Positions 11,926 to 23,625 of a DNA stretch of 64,000 nt are shown in pieces (positions within the stretch are counted from its first letter, which is position 1; each line of letters opens with the position of its first letter). The stretch comes from Apodemus sylvaticus (taxonomy: Eukaryota; Chordata; Mammalia; Rodentia; Muridae). The stretch is from assembly GCF_947179515.1 (NCBI RefSeq), contig NC_067485.1, positions 11,536,096 to 11,600,095 on the forward strand, given 5' to 3'. The notes under the pieces were generated by a model. The model was given only the letters and a program-made list of their open reading frames with translations, was not told the origin of the DNA and did not search any database. A program made the translations under genes and the position numbers.

Positions 11926-12369
11926 ATCTGCATACCCAAGAACTCTCTATACCTAGCCCTCTCCCAGGGCATCTTCACCTCAAAAACTGAGAAGCCAGCA
12001 CCCAGGAGGGCAGAGACTTCTCTCAAAGGTTCCTGCCAACTTGGGAGTATGAAAGAAAGAAACAAATAGAGATGTTCCATTTGGGCTTGGGTTGCACCAT
12101 TGTCCCAATGTGAGAATCCATCTAAACAACCTGCCTGAAGCAGTCTAGCAATGTGTCTACCCATCCCCCAACTCGGAGCCAGGTCTAGTGCTCTGGAGCC
12201 TGGTCCTCTCACCTGTACATCGCAGATGATTTGTGAGTAATCAGCCCCAGGATGCCAGTCTGCACTGTGGAGCACCAGCTGGATGGCCAGGTTATCTACT
12301 GAGAGCCCTGTTCTTGGAGTTTCCTTGTGGTGTCTACCATAGTTATAGTATGAGAGAGATACAGCACCA

Positions 12370-12470
12370 TTTGCCAACAGCACACAGTGAGGAGATTGAG
12401 GCCAAGAGAAGTTCAGTGGACCAGGGAAGGATGCACCTTAGAAACGGACACCAAGCTTTAACTAAGCGAT
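12370..12470 (-). mobile_element. Possible MIR fragment
   Basis: Plus-strand text 'cacacagtgaggagattgaggccaagagaagttcagtggacc' resembles the reverse-complement MIR segment 'cagatgaggaaactgaggcacagagaagttaagtgac'. Short and weak. Confidence 0.4.
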
Positions 12471-12768
12471 CCTACACTGGGGAGTCAGCCATTTGTCAAC
12501 TGGTCAATTTAGTCCTGGGGATCTCTGCATTTAAGTCATGATGCCCTTTTCAAAGCCCTTGATCTAGAGCCAGCCCTACCCATGAGGGCTGGGGGAGACA
12601 GGAAATGATGCCCTGGCTCCCACGCTAAGCCAGTAACAAAACCTGAAGGAGATATGGGGAGCCTCTCTCTATTAGAACCTACCTCATCAGTCACAACAGT
12701 ATCAATACCCAGGAGCTAGGGTGTACTGTATCCCAGAGGGGAGAGATCACAGAGAAAGATGCGCCAGA

Positions 12769-12902
12769 GCCAGTGGTGGTGGCGCACGCCTGTAATCCCA
12801 GCACTTGGGAGGCAGAGGCAGGTGGATTTCTGAGTTCGAGGCCAGCCTGGACTACAGAGTGAGTTCTAGTACAGACAGGGCTATACAGAGAAACTCTGTC
12901 TC
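12769..12902 (+). mobile_element. B1 SINE (7SL-derived)
   Basis: A nearly complete B1: GGTGGCGCACGCCTGTAATC, CCAGCACTTGGGAGGCAGAG, GAGTTCGAGGCCAGCCTGG and CAGGGCTATACAGAGAAACT appear in order, followed by CTGTCTC and an A-rich tail. Both RNA polymerase III boxes are recognisable. Low divergence indicates a fairly young rodent insertion. Confidence 0.96.
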
Positions 12903-13070
12903 AAAAAAAGAAGAAAAACAAAAAGAAAAAGAAAAAGAAAAAGAAAGAGAAAGAGAAAAAGAAACAGAAAGAGAAAAAGAAAAAGAAACAGAAACAGAAA
13001 CAGAAACAGAAAGAGAAAGAGAAAAAGAAAAAGAAAAAGAAAAAGAAAAAGAAAAAGAAAAAGAAAGAAA
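12903..13070 (+). repeat. Expanded B1 tail: (GAAAAA)/(GAAACA) array
   Basis: The poly(A) tail of the adjacent B1 has evolved into about 165 bp of hexamer and tetramer arrays (GAAAAA, GAAACA, GAAAGA). This is a well-known route to microsatellites. The Lys/Glu-rich open frame of 120 codons at 12805-13167 is a product of this array. Confidence 0.95.
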
Positions 13071-14213
13071 GCCAGATACCATGCGGGGTGGGGAGAGAGA
13101 GGAGAGCACGGAGGACAGTGATGGGGTAGTCGAGGGCTCTATCACGTGGCCATTACCTCACTGCTGAAAGCTAGAAGGAAGAGCATGATGCTTCCAGGGA
13201 AGCCTTCCAGCCAGTCAATGACACCCTGTGCCCAGAGACAAAGCTCTTTTAGTACCTGCAATCAGCTAAGTCACAGAAAACAGATTAGCTGCTGTTTACT
13301 GCAATTCATTCGCCTCACCAAAAGATTGTTGGCGATACCCCTGAGTCCTTATAAATAGCAGAAGCCCTTCTGGCATTTGGGAATAATCCCATTTACTGGA
13401 ACACACCCAGCCCCTCAGAAGCAGAAAGCGGCTAGCCACAGCGGAACTCGCCAGCGCTCCTGGGTAAAGCGTTCATGGAGTAGCGCGTCCCTCAGCTGGT
13501 CTGAGTGCCGAGGGCTTCTGGGTGAGGACAGAGTGAGGAGGACCACAGAAAAGACCCCTGGACTCCTAGATAATCCCCAGAGGACAAGCTGGGAACACTG
13601 GAGGGCCTCACTGAACCTCCGAGATAAACACTCACTATGCATGTGTGGATGGAGTGCCTACTGCGTTTAGGGGTTATCCAAGGCGCAGAAGTTTTACTGG
13701 AAGTAACCAGTGAGTTGAACGCTAAAGGCTGAGTGACAAGCAAGGGGAACATGGGAAGGCTGAGGTCCAGGGAGCGACCAGAGGCTGTGCCAAGGTGCTA
13801 AATTGGGAGGGGGTGTGGGATAGTTAAGGGAGGAGAGGCATCCAAAGAAGGTAAGGAGCAGATAGATACCAAGGAGCAGGTGGCCCGAGAAGGTTCACTG
13901 CTCCAGAAGGTTTTATATAGAGAACATAAGACCGCCACTAGGGGTGGGGGAGGGCTAGGCAGATAAGCTACAACCAGTCTTGGGTTCAAAGGATGCTTCT
14001 GCATCTTAAGAAATGGTTGTAGGAACAAGGTAGGGGTGGGCAGTCATCTTGCTATTCAAGTGAGATTTGGGGGGAAGTGGGCAAGGGACCAGAGTGAGAG
14101 ACAGACAGAAGACAGGAAGTAAGGATCAGAGTATTCAGGACTGGGAAACCTGGGGGTGAACTGAAAGTGGGGAGAGCTGAAGAGTCAGGAGAGCACCTAG
14201 CACCCAGCTGTGA
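13071..14213. other. Single-copy sequence, nothing recognised
   Basis: Unique sequence. A TTATAAATAGC box at about 13350 resembles a TATA/MEF2 site, but nothing downstream looks like a first exon. Confidence 0.35.
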
Positions 14214-14322
14214 GGATGGGGGGCCTGATGGGGGGCCAATGAGGGGGGCTGATGGGGGGGCTGATGGGGGGCCGATTGGGGGGCTGATGGGGGGGCCGAT
14301 GGGGGGGGCTGATGGGTGAGGG
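14214..14322 (+). repeat. G-rich minisatellite, about 12-13 bp unit
   Basis: Eight or so copies of a GATGGGGGGCT-like unit with CCGAT, CCAAT and CTGAT variants. The plus strand carries at least eight runs of four or more G separated by short loops, which satisfies a G-quadruplex pattern several times over. The minus strand encodes a Pro/Ala/Ser/His-rich spurious frame. Confidence 0.93.
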
Positions 14323-16637
14323 TTAGAGTATAACCGTAGACAAGGCTGAGGTTAGACTCCAGGAGATAGCCTGAGGGGAAGACTGTGGGTCCCACTGGGG
14401 TTCCTCTTTCAAGAGTGGCTCACCAGGAAGAGACATGGTACCCTATTCACACCATAAAACACCAGACGTCCTGCTCTGGGTTCTGCCTACAAGGTAATTA
14501 CCTTTCATGGGGTCACTGCAAGAGTGTGTGGCTGGTCACAAAGGTCAGACACCTCTGCACACAGGAAGTCTTCACTAGTCTTTCCCCAAAGGAACAACAA
14601 GGAGAATGCACTTCAAGTCTGGCATTCAGGATTAGGAAAGATACTCGGAGAACTTCCTAGGTCTCGGGGTGTGGCGCCAAATGCATTCTTTAATAAACTG
14701 TCAGTTTGTGCTCTCCTTACCCTAAGGTCTCAGACAGGGTGAGGACTGTCCTTTGGATTCCTGGAACACAGTCCTTCCAGCCATCAGGAGTTTACGCTGG
14801 AGGCAAATGGGGCTCCCTTGGCCTAGGTGACTAAGCCCCAGCCACAGGTATTTTTCACACTCAGTAATAACAGCTCCTTTCACCAAGTGTAAGCAGGACA
14901 GGACTGGACCAAATCCCATTATCTGATCCTCTTTGGGAGCATTAGCCCTATGGGAAGGTGTAGACAGAGAGGCAGGAGGGAGAGGAAAGTACCTTACCTG
15001 AACCCAGAGAGCAGTACACTACTGGGGTGCAGATACTTAACTCAGCCCAATGCCCACATATTCTCCACGCCCTCTCCTCTGAGATTTAGTTCTGAGAAGA
15101 GCCTGATGCTAACATGCCCTTAATATCATAGACCTGAGACAGCAGAGAAACAACCTGTAAATTGCCTCTCGGTGCAAATCCCTAACATAAATATAATAAA
15201 ATTTATAACAAATATGTATGTAACTTATCTCCTGAAGAAGGGAAATCCAACTGTGTCTATCCAAAGGAATAAAGAATGAGGAGCAAAGTCTATAAGGAAT
15301 TAAGTTTTCTAAACATAGACACAAAGATAAAGCTCTGTGTGTATGTGTGTGTGTGTGTGAAAATGCCTTTTAGAATGTTATGAGCACTTTCACCCAGCAA
15401 TAGCTGAGGTTCAGACTTCCCCTGACCTTACGAACAGATAAAGCACTCATGAGGTGTAACTCAGGTGTTGCGGTCCTTGTTTATCATGTGGGCCAAGCAT
15501 AATTTCTATCTGTTCTTTATTATCCTCTATGTTCTTTTCTGGAAACTCTAATAACCTAGTTTACACACTTACTGCAATTTGCCATCAAGAGATCAAAGGC
15601 TGCTTCATCTGTGAAGACAGCTCTCTCTCTGCTGCCTCTCAACACCATTCCCCATGGTTAAGGATGCTACAGTGTCTGGTGATTGACAAGAGAGAATCCT
15701 CTAAGGGCAACAGTCCCTCCTCAGACCCTGGGGCTCACCAAGAACGGCAGCTGCTGACTGCTAGGTATGGGTTAGGGTTGAGCTAGTAAAGGCGTTGGGC
15801 AGTGAGTTTCAGTGCCCTAGAGTGTCACCTGCTCAGGCCAAGGCTGGAACACTCTCACCCTAGGCCTCTCTGTAAGCTGAGGCCCAGGCCTCCCTGGATA
15901 CAGGGAGTCCGAAGCCACCTTTGCCTCTGCAGCTCTCTGGCCTCTCCTCCCATGTTGCCCAGTTTTTCAAACAAAGGCATGTCTGGAAGAAGGGTGCTCA
16001 TATTTAATAACCCTCAAATCTGGCTCCACATCTGGCTATTGTTAGGCGTATTTAAACAGCAATTACAGAGGGACCTCCTTCCTCCTCAGCAACAGTCGAG
16101 GCCTTTAATCCAGCTAAGACCCAGAGAGTTTAGGGCTGAGCTCACAGAGATGAAGATACCAGCTTAGGCAAAGCCTGCTCTGGGCTGGGGGGCTGGAACC
16201 CAAGATCACGTCTCTCTCCAAATGTGTTCCTCCTTGCCAGCAAAGGGCAGAGGCAGGGGGAGTAAAAGAAGAAGAGGCTGCCTGCCTCAGATGCTACAGG
16301 AAGTATGGCTTGCAGAAAGCTCACCAGAAGCTTGCCATGTTGGGATTAAGAAATCAGGCATAAAGGCGATTTGGCCCCATAAGAGCCTAGAACTTGGGTT
16401 GAGCCTGGGGTGAGGACTTCTCCATTCAGACCCTTTGGCATTGGAGGTAACCCATGACCAGACCAGAGCAGAAACCACAGACTCTTCGGGGAAGAGTGAC
16501 CAGAAGCCAGGACCGAGTCTGGAAGCAGAAGACAAATGATGCCTTTAAGTTCACACATTCCCACCTCCCCAGAGGGCCCAAGCTATCTCTTGCCTGTCCC
16601 TTCCCTCCCTGTCAGGCCCAGCTAGTCTCTGTGCAAA
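14323..16637. other. Single-copy sequence, nothing recognised
   Basis: No repeat family or exon recognised. A short TG run lies at about 15340-15360. The part around 15990-16160 is AT-richer and could be conserved. Confidence 0.35.
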
Positions 16638-16684
<47 letters not shown>

Positions 16685-16716
16685 CGCGCACACACACACA
16701 CATACGCATGCACATG
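16638..16716. repeat. (TG)n(CG)6(CA)n alternating tract with perfect palindrome
   Basis: Every base from 16638 to 16716 alternates purine and pyrimidine, 79 bases without a break. The centre (TG)7(CG)6(CA)7 at 16663-16702 is a perfect 40-bp palindrome. This combination favours left-handed Z-DNA and cruciform extrusion. Confidence 0.97.
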
Positions 16717-17404
16717 GGCCTGCAGGGCTCGCAGGGCACACAGCCTTCTCTGGGCCCTGGATCTCCCACCAGGTAGGGAGAAAGCTACTGGGAGAGAGAA
16801 GGTAGACACCCCCCCTCTGCTGCTTACTAGGCTAGCTCTTTAGAAATGCAATTGTTTTCTAGTTCTCCTGTTTCCAGCTGATGCAATAGCACACGCTTAT
16901 GGGATACACACATGCACAATGTGTAATGGTTAGAGCAGTCCACACTCTACAGTTACCATTCCTCCATGTTGGAACATCAGAAATCCTCTATAGTAGGCAG
17001 TAGGAAAGAGGGTGTGAAGAGAGAAAGGAAGTTAGAAGGGAGTCCTTTCTCTTCATCCCAGTGACAGAGGAGGGGCTTGATCCCCTGCAGCCCCTGGATG
17101 GTGAGGTCCTAAGACTCCTTAATAAGGGCACCACAGGACACCCAGGGGCTTCAGACTATGGGCTCCCCAGCCTCAAAAACTTAGAACAGCGGGATGAGTT
17201 AACACCTCTCCAGCTTCCAGCCTTCCTAGGTTCTTCATTTAAGTTTTCTGGGTGTTATTTAGTTCTGTTTAACTACAAAACACTAACGAAAACCATTGGC
17301 ACCAACCACAATCTTGGCCAAAGGCTCGTTTGACTCCAAAGGCACAGAGGGACAGTAGCCAGCAGGTCTCAGGCGCTGATGTGGACACCCACACAGTTGG
17401 GAGA
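16717..17404. other. Single-copy sequence, nothing recognised
   Basis: A 90-codon plus-strand open frame at 17061-17333 has balanced composition but no recognisable domain, and I see no supporting splice or promoter signals. Confidence 0.35.
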
Positions 17405-17550
17405 CAACTGCTTAGGATTACACAGACCTGGAGGGATTGCTGCTTCACCAACTAGTGGCTGGACGCATGACCCCAAGCAAGCCATTTAATCCTCAAAGGC
17501 TTCATTTCCTCATGCACAAAGTGACAGGAGCCACCAGGTCAGTGGGTCAG
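17405..17550 (+). mobile_element. MIR SINE
   Basis: Good MIR core: 'ttgctgcttcaccaactagtggctggacgcatgaccccaagcaagccatttaatcctcaaaggcttcatttcctcatgcacaaa' parallels 'tggctctgccacttactagctgtgtgaccttgggcaagtcacttaacctctctgagcctcagtttcctcatctgtaaa'. Confidence 0.82.
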
Positions 17551-17594
17551 TCATGATGACCAGAGTACATGAACTCACACAGCAGCTGCCAAAG

Positions 17595-17760
17595 CCAGTC
17601 CCAGGGACAGCCCCATTTGCATCTCCTAGGAGCTCATGAGAAGTCCTCTCCTTAGACCCACTGTGGGGAGTCTCTGGGATACGGCTCTGGGTGGTGTCCA
17701 CATTACCCTTCCAACCAGGGGTCTCAGGAAATCCTGCTAGTGTGAAAAGCACTGTCCCAA
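17595..17760 (+). mobile_element. MER5-like hAT-Charlie element
   Basis: Order and wording follow MER5A: 'catttgcatctcctaggagctcatgagaa' (consensus 'gcatcacctgggagcttgttagaaatgc'), 'ttagacccactgtgggga', and an end 'agtgtgaaaagcactg' resembling 'aaagtttgagaaccactg'. Non-autonomous, about 165 bp, close to the usual MER5A length. Divergent, so the family call is tentative. Confidence 0.5.
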
Positions 17761-17807
17761 AGTGGCAGGTATCACGGAACAAGGGACAAATGGCCTGTAA
17801 GCAGGTT

Positions 17808-17873
17808 GCACATGATAGGAACTGCCACCTGACTTTTTCTGCACATGATAGGAACTGCCACCTGACTTTCTTC
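17808..17873 (+). repeat. 33-bp tandem duplication (two copies)
   Basis: Copies start at 17808 and 17841. The first 29 bases are identical and the last four differ slightly. A recent local duplication in unique sequence. Confidence 0.95.
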
Positions 17874-18824
17874 TCTCTACTCCCTGATGGGCCCCAGACT
17901 CATGAAGACCAAGTCACTTCTCCAATCCCAAAAAGCTCCACTTACATGACAGGAAGCCAGAGGCACAGCCTTCCTTCCCTCTGAGCTGTGCTGTCTGCCT
18001 TTAAAGCTCAGATCATGAGGTGAAGCACGGACCTTCCCAGGAGGCTAAGAGGAGGGCAGAATGGCTCAGAGCTCTAACTGCCCACACAGCCCATAGAGAA
18101 GGCAAAGAGGCCGGGGACAGCCATTGGCCCTCCAAACACTTAAGCTTCAGAGCCTCTGGAGCAGCGAGCGAAAGGCTCCCGAGGGACAAAGGAGCCATGG
18201 GGCACACTGTCAGGGGCACTCAGGCGTCTCTGCACTCTCAGGAATCTTTGACCTGTGCGTTGATCCTGCTAGAAACTTTCCATACATGAGATGCTCCGCT
18301 CGTCAAGAAACTCCTCCGCTCTGTTCTTCTGGCCTCAACTTCTCCATCTGCAGAGAGCAAGGAGGAAGCACACCTGGGCGGAAGGGCTTTCTCCTCTTCC
18401 CCAGCTGCACCAGGGCATCCCGATCCCTCCCAGACTTTAGCCATCACTGCAACAAGAGGCCCGCGAGCCTGCCCAAGCCTGAGGCTGCCGAGAAGAGAAC
18501 ACAGACACGCGTGGACATTTCACCGGGAACTCAAAGTCAGCATGGATGCTCTTCTGCCTCTGCCTGGCCACGACCCCTACAGTCAAAGTCCTCCGGGCTA
18601 AGCTGAATCTGCCTCAGCCCTCCTCCTGGCAAGAACCAGGTTCCAAAGGATTGCCTACATAGCAAGACACGGCATAGTAAACCGCTCAGGCTTGCTGCGG
18701 CCCCACTTAAAATCTGACCACCTACCTCATCAGAACCATGCCAGGCTGCCCAGAGCCTGCAGCCCTGGTTCGCCTACCCTCAGCCATGATGATGATTTTT
18801 AACTACCCCGGAGGGAATGCTCTG
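17874..18824. other. Single-copy sequence, nothing recognised
   Basis: GC-moderate unique DNA. A 160-codon plus-strand frame (18124-18606) lacks any recognisable motif. Confidence 0.35.
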
Positions 18825-19178
18825 CGTGGTGGTTTGGATGGCGGCCTCCACAGGTTCATATGTTTGAATATTTGGATCCTAGTTCGTGGGAGTATTTGGT
18901 AAGGGTTAGGAGGTGTGGCTTCGTTAGAGGTCACATGCCACAGGCTTTTAGGGTTTGACAGTCCATGCCATTCCCAGGACGTTCTCTCTGCCTCGCCCTC
19001 GTGCTTATAGATCACAGTGTAAACTCTCAACTGCTGCCCCAGTGCCGTGCTCACTCCCCGATGCCACGCCCCTTAGGGTCACAGACTCTAACCCTCGAGA
19101 AACATGAGTCCCAAATTAAAAACTTTCTAAGTGACCTCAGCGGGGGTGTCTTGGCATGGCGAAAGAAAGGTAACTGAG
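18825..19178 (+). mobile_element. ORR1-type MaLR solo LTR
   Basis: Contains ORR1 LTR landmarks in order: TAGGAGGTGTGGCTTCGTTAG, GGTTTGACAGTCCATGCC-like middle, 'ctctctgcctcgccctcgtg', ACTCTAACCCTCGAGAAAC, CCAAATTAAAAACTTTCTAA and an end 'ggtgtcttggcatggcgaaagaaaggtaactgag'. No internal retroviral sequence or second LTR follows, so it is a solo LTR. The polyadenylation motif has decayed to ATTAAA. Confidence 0.85.
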
Positions 19179-19214
19179 GTGCTCTGCCTCCGTTTGCCTT
19201 GGGGACTTGGGTCT

Positions 19215-19570
19215 GTCAGCCCCCTTCAGGAATGTTCTTCTCCTGGGGGACTTCCTCCTTAGCCTAAAAGTCTCAACTCAAAACCACGCCCCCAGAGGAG
19301 CGCTGCCCCGCCTCCCCCACCCCACCCCCACACACACTCACATCACCTGGTTCTGCTGCCCTTCCTCCTGCTCTCCTGACAACCTGCTCCTATCTTTTTG
19401 TCTCTTTACTCAGGGTTCACCAGAGTATTTTCCCTGGTCCAATGAAACGTCAGCCCCAACAAGTGGGCACCTCCTTTTTACCCACTTTTTTCCAGTGCCT
19501 TGAACACTCTGCACATGAGGTAAATACCTATAGAGCAGGCCAATTGATGGATGAATCTGCATGAATCGAT
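19215..19570 (+). mobile_element. L2 LINE 3' end
   Basis: L2-like wording: 'cccccttcaggaatgttcttctcctgggggacttcctccttag', 'tctcaactcaaa', 'gcccttcctcctgctctcctga', then 'ccagtgccttgaacactctgcacatgaggtaaatac' and a final 'tgatggatgaatctgcatgaat' like the L2 'ttgttgaatgaatgaatga' terminus. Ancient and divergent. Confidence 0.6.
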
Positions 19571-21409
19571 CAGTGATGAGTTTTCAGAGGAGGGACAGCA
19601 AACCAGCCATCACTGTCACGAAAAGTCAAAGAAGGTAGCGGCATCCCCACTTAAGGGGAGAGGAGGGTACAGGCAAGCAGGCTCCAGCCTCCCTTACGGA
19701 GACTGGCCAGAGCAGACAGCAGGTAGCATTAAAGAGCTTGCCATAGGATTGGTCGTAATGTTCATTCTGTCTGCCTCTCATTGGCTCCTGCAGACCAGGG
19801 TATCTCCAAGAGTCGGTTGATGACCATTGTGTGCAGGCTGGGGCTGAGCCCTAAGAGAAACTTTTCCCTCCAAGCCTACCTGTACCTTCCCATGGCCTGC
19901 TGTGGCTTCCACAGGTGGTGAGCAGCCATAGGGGGCTTCCGACTCTGTGAGGACAGAGTCTGCTTCAGTCTCCAGCTTTGGAGTTCCTGGAGGCAGGTGG
20001 CTGCCAGAGTCACAGAGCACTTGCCTTCCATGGGAGCCCACGAGTCTCCCTCCCGGGCTTCTATTTGAAACGCGCTGTGATAATGTTCATGCTGAGGGGA
20101 GGACTAACAGCTGCGCTCCATGTTCTTAGGTCAGGAGAAACCTGTTTGCCTGCTCACCTGCTAAGAGGCGGCCATGGCTGTGGACAGATCTGGCTTCCTA
20201 CTAGAGCCACCGCTTGACTGAAGTCCTCTCATGCCACTATCTCATTCAAAGGAGGGGCTGCAAACAGCACAAGCCTTTCCTGCACTCTGCCCTGCTCCCC
20301 TGCGCCTGCCAAAGAGTATTTATAGAGATGTGCAGCCAGGAGACTGAGCTCCATTAGCAGGGTGTAAATAGTGTTCGCTCTTCAAAGGCCAGGGCCAACC
20401 ATTCTGTGAGGTCTGAGTCAGTCTGCTGGCCTTAGTCCTCTTCCTGATAACTTCCATAAAGGGCCAAGACCGCCTTTCTGGTATGCGAGGCTTGCCAACA
20501 GCACTCTGGCGTGATTTTCGCAAGAAATTGACTTTTGCTGTTGATGTGATTCTGTCCAAGTTCAGGAAGGAGGGAACAGAAAAGAGAGAAAAAAGAAAAT
20601 GTAATCATGACCCTGGAGAGAATATAGCACAGGCCAAACCACACAAAGACTGGAGAATACAAAGGCAGGATCATTAGGGACGGCAGGTGAGCCAAGGGCA
20701 TATACGACCTAGTGGCCAACAAATGTCTGCCAAACTGCAGGGGCCCAGGGACATGGCTTAAAGCCCTAGGGTTGAGCTTCCCCTGGATGTGGGAGGGGCC
20801 TAAACAAGATGGTGCCTGGGCAATACCCAGCATGGAGACAGACGGTGGAGGCTCAGGAGCCGTCCTGAAAAGCCAAGTGTGGAGGCAAATAGTAGCAACA
20901 CAGCCAGCTTCTAGCCTGCCACCTACTGAACACTGCCTTTTGATCCAGAGTCAGAGGAGGAGAGACCAAAGCCAGGCTCCAGCCATTCCCAAGAGTGGAA
21001 AAAGTCACCCCTCCGAACCCCTTGGTCTTTCAAAAAACCCAGAATGGAAACCCCATAGTGAATTAGCCTCATGGGAAAGGCTGCTCCAAAGTCCAGCCTC
21101 TGCATGTCCTTGCTGTGGGGCAGACTTGCTATTTGGGGAAACTGAGTCTGAACATGGCTGTGGGGCAGGACTCGGGGGCCATTCCAGGAATATGGTTTGC
21201 TTCTTGCTGAAGGTCCGGTTTTAATAGACTCAGGGAGAAGGTGGTGGGGTACAAGAGGGGAAGATCATGTTGTCTGCCGTTAGAGGGACCAGGGACTGGT
21301 GCTAACTCCAACATCTAACTAAGATGCACCTTTCCTGACCAAATGATAGCCAGAGTGCTCAGGGTATACCCTTCCTCCCTGGCACATTCCCAGCATCCCT
21401 GTAGGCAGC
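19571..21409. other. Single-copy sequence, nothing recognised
   Basis: Unique DNA. Around 20320-20620 the sequence is conserved-looking and includes two ATTTATAGAG/TGATTTTCGC-type AT-rich motifs. A 170-codon frame (20712-21224) has no recognisable domain. Confidence 0.35.
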
Positions 21410-21570
21410 AGTGGGCATATGTTTGCAGAGAAATTGAGGCTCAGAAAGAGCAAGTGCTTTGCCCATGGTCACACAGCAAGATGGAGGCAAGGCTGGAACC
21501 CTAACCTACAGGATATGCCTAGATCAGTCCTTGGTGCTTTTCCTTCTACTCACACCAGTGCAGACTGCCA
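21410..21570 (-). mobile_element. MIR SINE
   Basis: One of the clearest MIRs here. Plus-strand 'cagagaaattgaggctcagaaagagcaagtgctttgcccatggtcacacagcaagatggaggcaaggctggaaccc' is a close match to reverse-complement MIR. Confidence 0.9.
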
Positions 21571-23022
21571 AAACCTGGGGCTGTTTAGGCAGATAGAGGG
21601 ATATATAGGACACACATAAAACCATTCAACAAAACACCAGACTCTGTGGGAGCAAAAGATTCATACGGCAAATGTAAAATCCACTCCCCAAAGTGAAGCT
21701 GGAGGTGTCAGGATAGGGACCACGCGAGTTCTTAGGAACACAAAACCATGAGGAACAAAGGAAGCTCGGGGTGAATTTGAGGAGTGGCTGAAGTCCTGAG
21801 CGGGTTATGTGTGACTGGCAAGGACCAATGCCTCAGACACCACAGCAGAGCCTCCCTCCTGGCCAAGCTCAGAGCATGGCAAAGACTCCTCCAGTCCAAG
21901 TACAGGTGTTTATGAAGAGCCGGCCAGTGAATACATTGAACAAGAAGCAGTGTGCAGAAAAACCAGGAAGTGCAGCTTCTTCCTCCCATATGACTCCAGC
22001 CTGAGCCTGCTCCACTCCTGAGACCAGCTAACCCCTCCTTCTGTATATTACTCCATGTAATAACCATGGAGTTACGCCTGTACCCCAGAGTACACATGGT
22101 CACCTGATCCCAGCTTTTCTGTAGTAGTGTCAGTGTGCCTGTGTCAGCCTGTCTGGCCTTCTTCAGTTCCTTGTCCCTCGTCAGGTCTCCAGGACCAAGC
22201 CATGGAGGATACATTGAGTAATCAAAGAAATTATAGCATGTCCACATGGAGGACACCCCAGCTATAAGAGAACGAGCTGTGTCGCGCCAGCATAGGCAGA
22301 CCCACAGGGCATCCATGAGTGGACAGTACAGGTAGGCCAGCAGGCAATATGGCGCAGGGAGTCTAAAGCCAGGAATGTGGAGACCTGTTCTCTACCACCA
22401 ATCCCAGCCCTGCCCTCTGGTCAACTCTCCCCGGGGCAGGGGGGATCTGCAAGACTGAGAGACACATGAGTGGTGATCCTGCCCCCTAGCCACTAGTGCC
22501 AGCAGGTCAGAGGCAGGAGACCGAGATCGGAGCTGTCCCCATCCCCTACCATGGAATCTGGACCGGGTCCACCATCTCACGCTGCCACAGGGCCGAACGA
22601 ACTCCCTCCCACAGCAGACCTACTATAGCTTGTCACGCTTGCTACACAGTCCTGCCCATGGATTCCCATGCTTTCTATATAGTCAAACTCTAACTATCCT
22701 GGGGGAGGTGTCCTCTGTCGCTAAGAGCAAACCTGAGGAGAGGGTGACTGGGGTAGGAGTGAGGGAAGCCTAGGTATCTGCTAGTCACCGTGGTCTGCTC
22801 AGGGATTCTGTGCTGCTTACTATCATTGTGCAGAATTTCAAATGCAGATTAGAGATTCGAACTCATCAAGATCCCAGGTACCCGCTGCCTAGCTTCAAGG
22901 TCCTAGGTACCCACTGCCCGGGTTCAGCTGACAACTCAGGGCACAGAGCTCAGCCCAGTGCCTGATCCCCATCCCAAGATCATTTTATAGCAGCTTGAGA
23001 GAATGATGATGATGGTGGTGAT
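21571..23022. other. Single-copy sequence, nothing recognised
   Basis: A minus-strand frame of 194 codons at 21732-22316 is the longest non-repetitive open frame in the window. It is rich in Trp, Cys, Leu and Ser, has no domain I recognise, and codon use looks random. I treat it as chance. Confidence 0.35.
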
Positions 23023-23049
23023 GGGGTGTGTATGTGTGTGTGTGTGTGT
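23023..23049. repeat. Short (TG)n run
   Basis: A TG run next to a GATGGTGGTGATGG patch. Confidence 0.9.
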
Positions 23050-23150
23050 AAGAGAGAGAAAGAGTCTCACTAAGTATCCCAGGCTGGCCTTCAGCTGCCT
23101 TAGCTTCCTGTATACTTGAATTATTGGTGTATACCTCCACACCTGGCTCA
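23050..23150 (-). mobile_element. Old B1/proto-B1 fragment
   Basis: Plus strand reads 'gagtctcactaagtatcccaggctggccttcagctgccttagcttcctgtatac' and ends 'ggtgtatacctccacacctggct', matching reverse-complement B1/PB1 ('gagacagggtctcactatgtagcccaggctggcct ... gcaccaccacacccggct'). Confidence 0.72.
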
Positions 23151-23493
23151 TGTTTTAAACTTACAAAGAAACTGTATTTCTATATTGCCCAAGTAATTAA
23201 AATTTAATAGAAAGCTAAGGTATCTAATTTGAACAAGTCCATAGCTTTTCCATGACCCTGACCCTTGGCTGGGTCCAGAGGCTGATCATGTAGCTTGAGC
23301 TATCCCTGCAGTGGGCTAGCTCTCTGCTATGCTGTTTGGATGGAATGCAGAAGTCAGAGATGCACCTCACAGCTTTGGGGCTTTGCTCCGCCTGGGACAG
23401 GCCTCCCTGGAGTTTAGAATTTTATATTTACTGACACTTTTACTTACTGGTGTGGGACAGGGTGACAGGGTGTAGACATGTATATATGTGGGT

Positions 23494-23498
<5 letters not shown>

Positions 23499-23538
<40 letters not shown>

Positions 23539-23562
23539 TGCGTGCGCGCGCGTGTGCACACG
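23499..23562. repeat. (TG)n with (CG)n end, Z-DNA prone
   Basis: About 20 TG units followed by AGTGCGTGCGCGCGCGTGTGCACACG. One A/G step (GTGAGTG) breaks perfect alternation. Similar to, but less perfect than, the tract at 16.64 kb. Confidence 0.95.
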
Positions 23563-23625
23563 GGTGGATGTGTGTGGGGGAGCTAGAAATCAATATTGGG
23601 TGTCTTCTTCAGTTGTTTTCTCCCT

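Noticed and set aside
21732..22316. 194-codon minus-strand open frame
   Set aside because: Longest non-repeat frame, but no recognisable domain, odd Trp/Cys content and no splice or promoter support.
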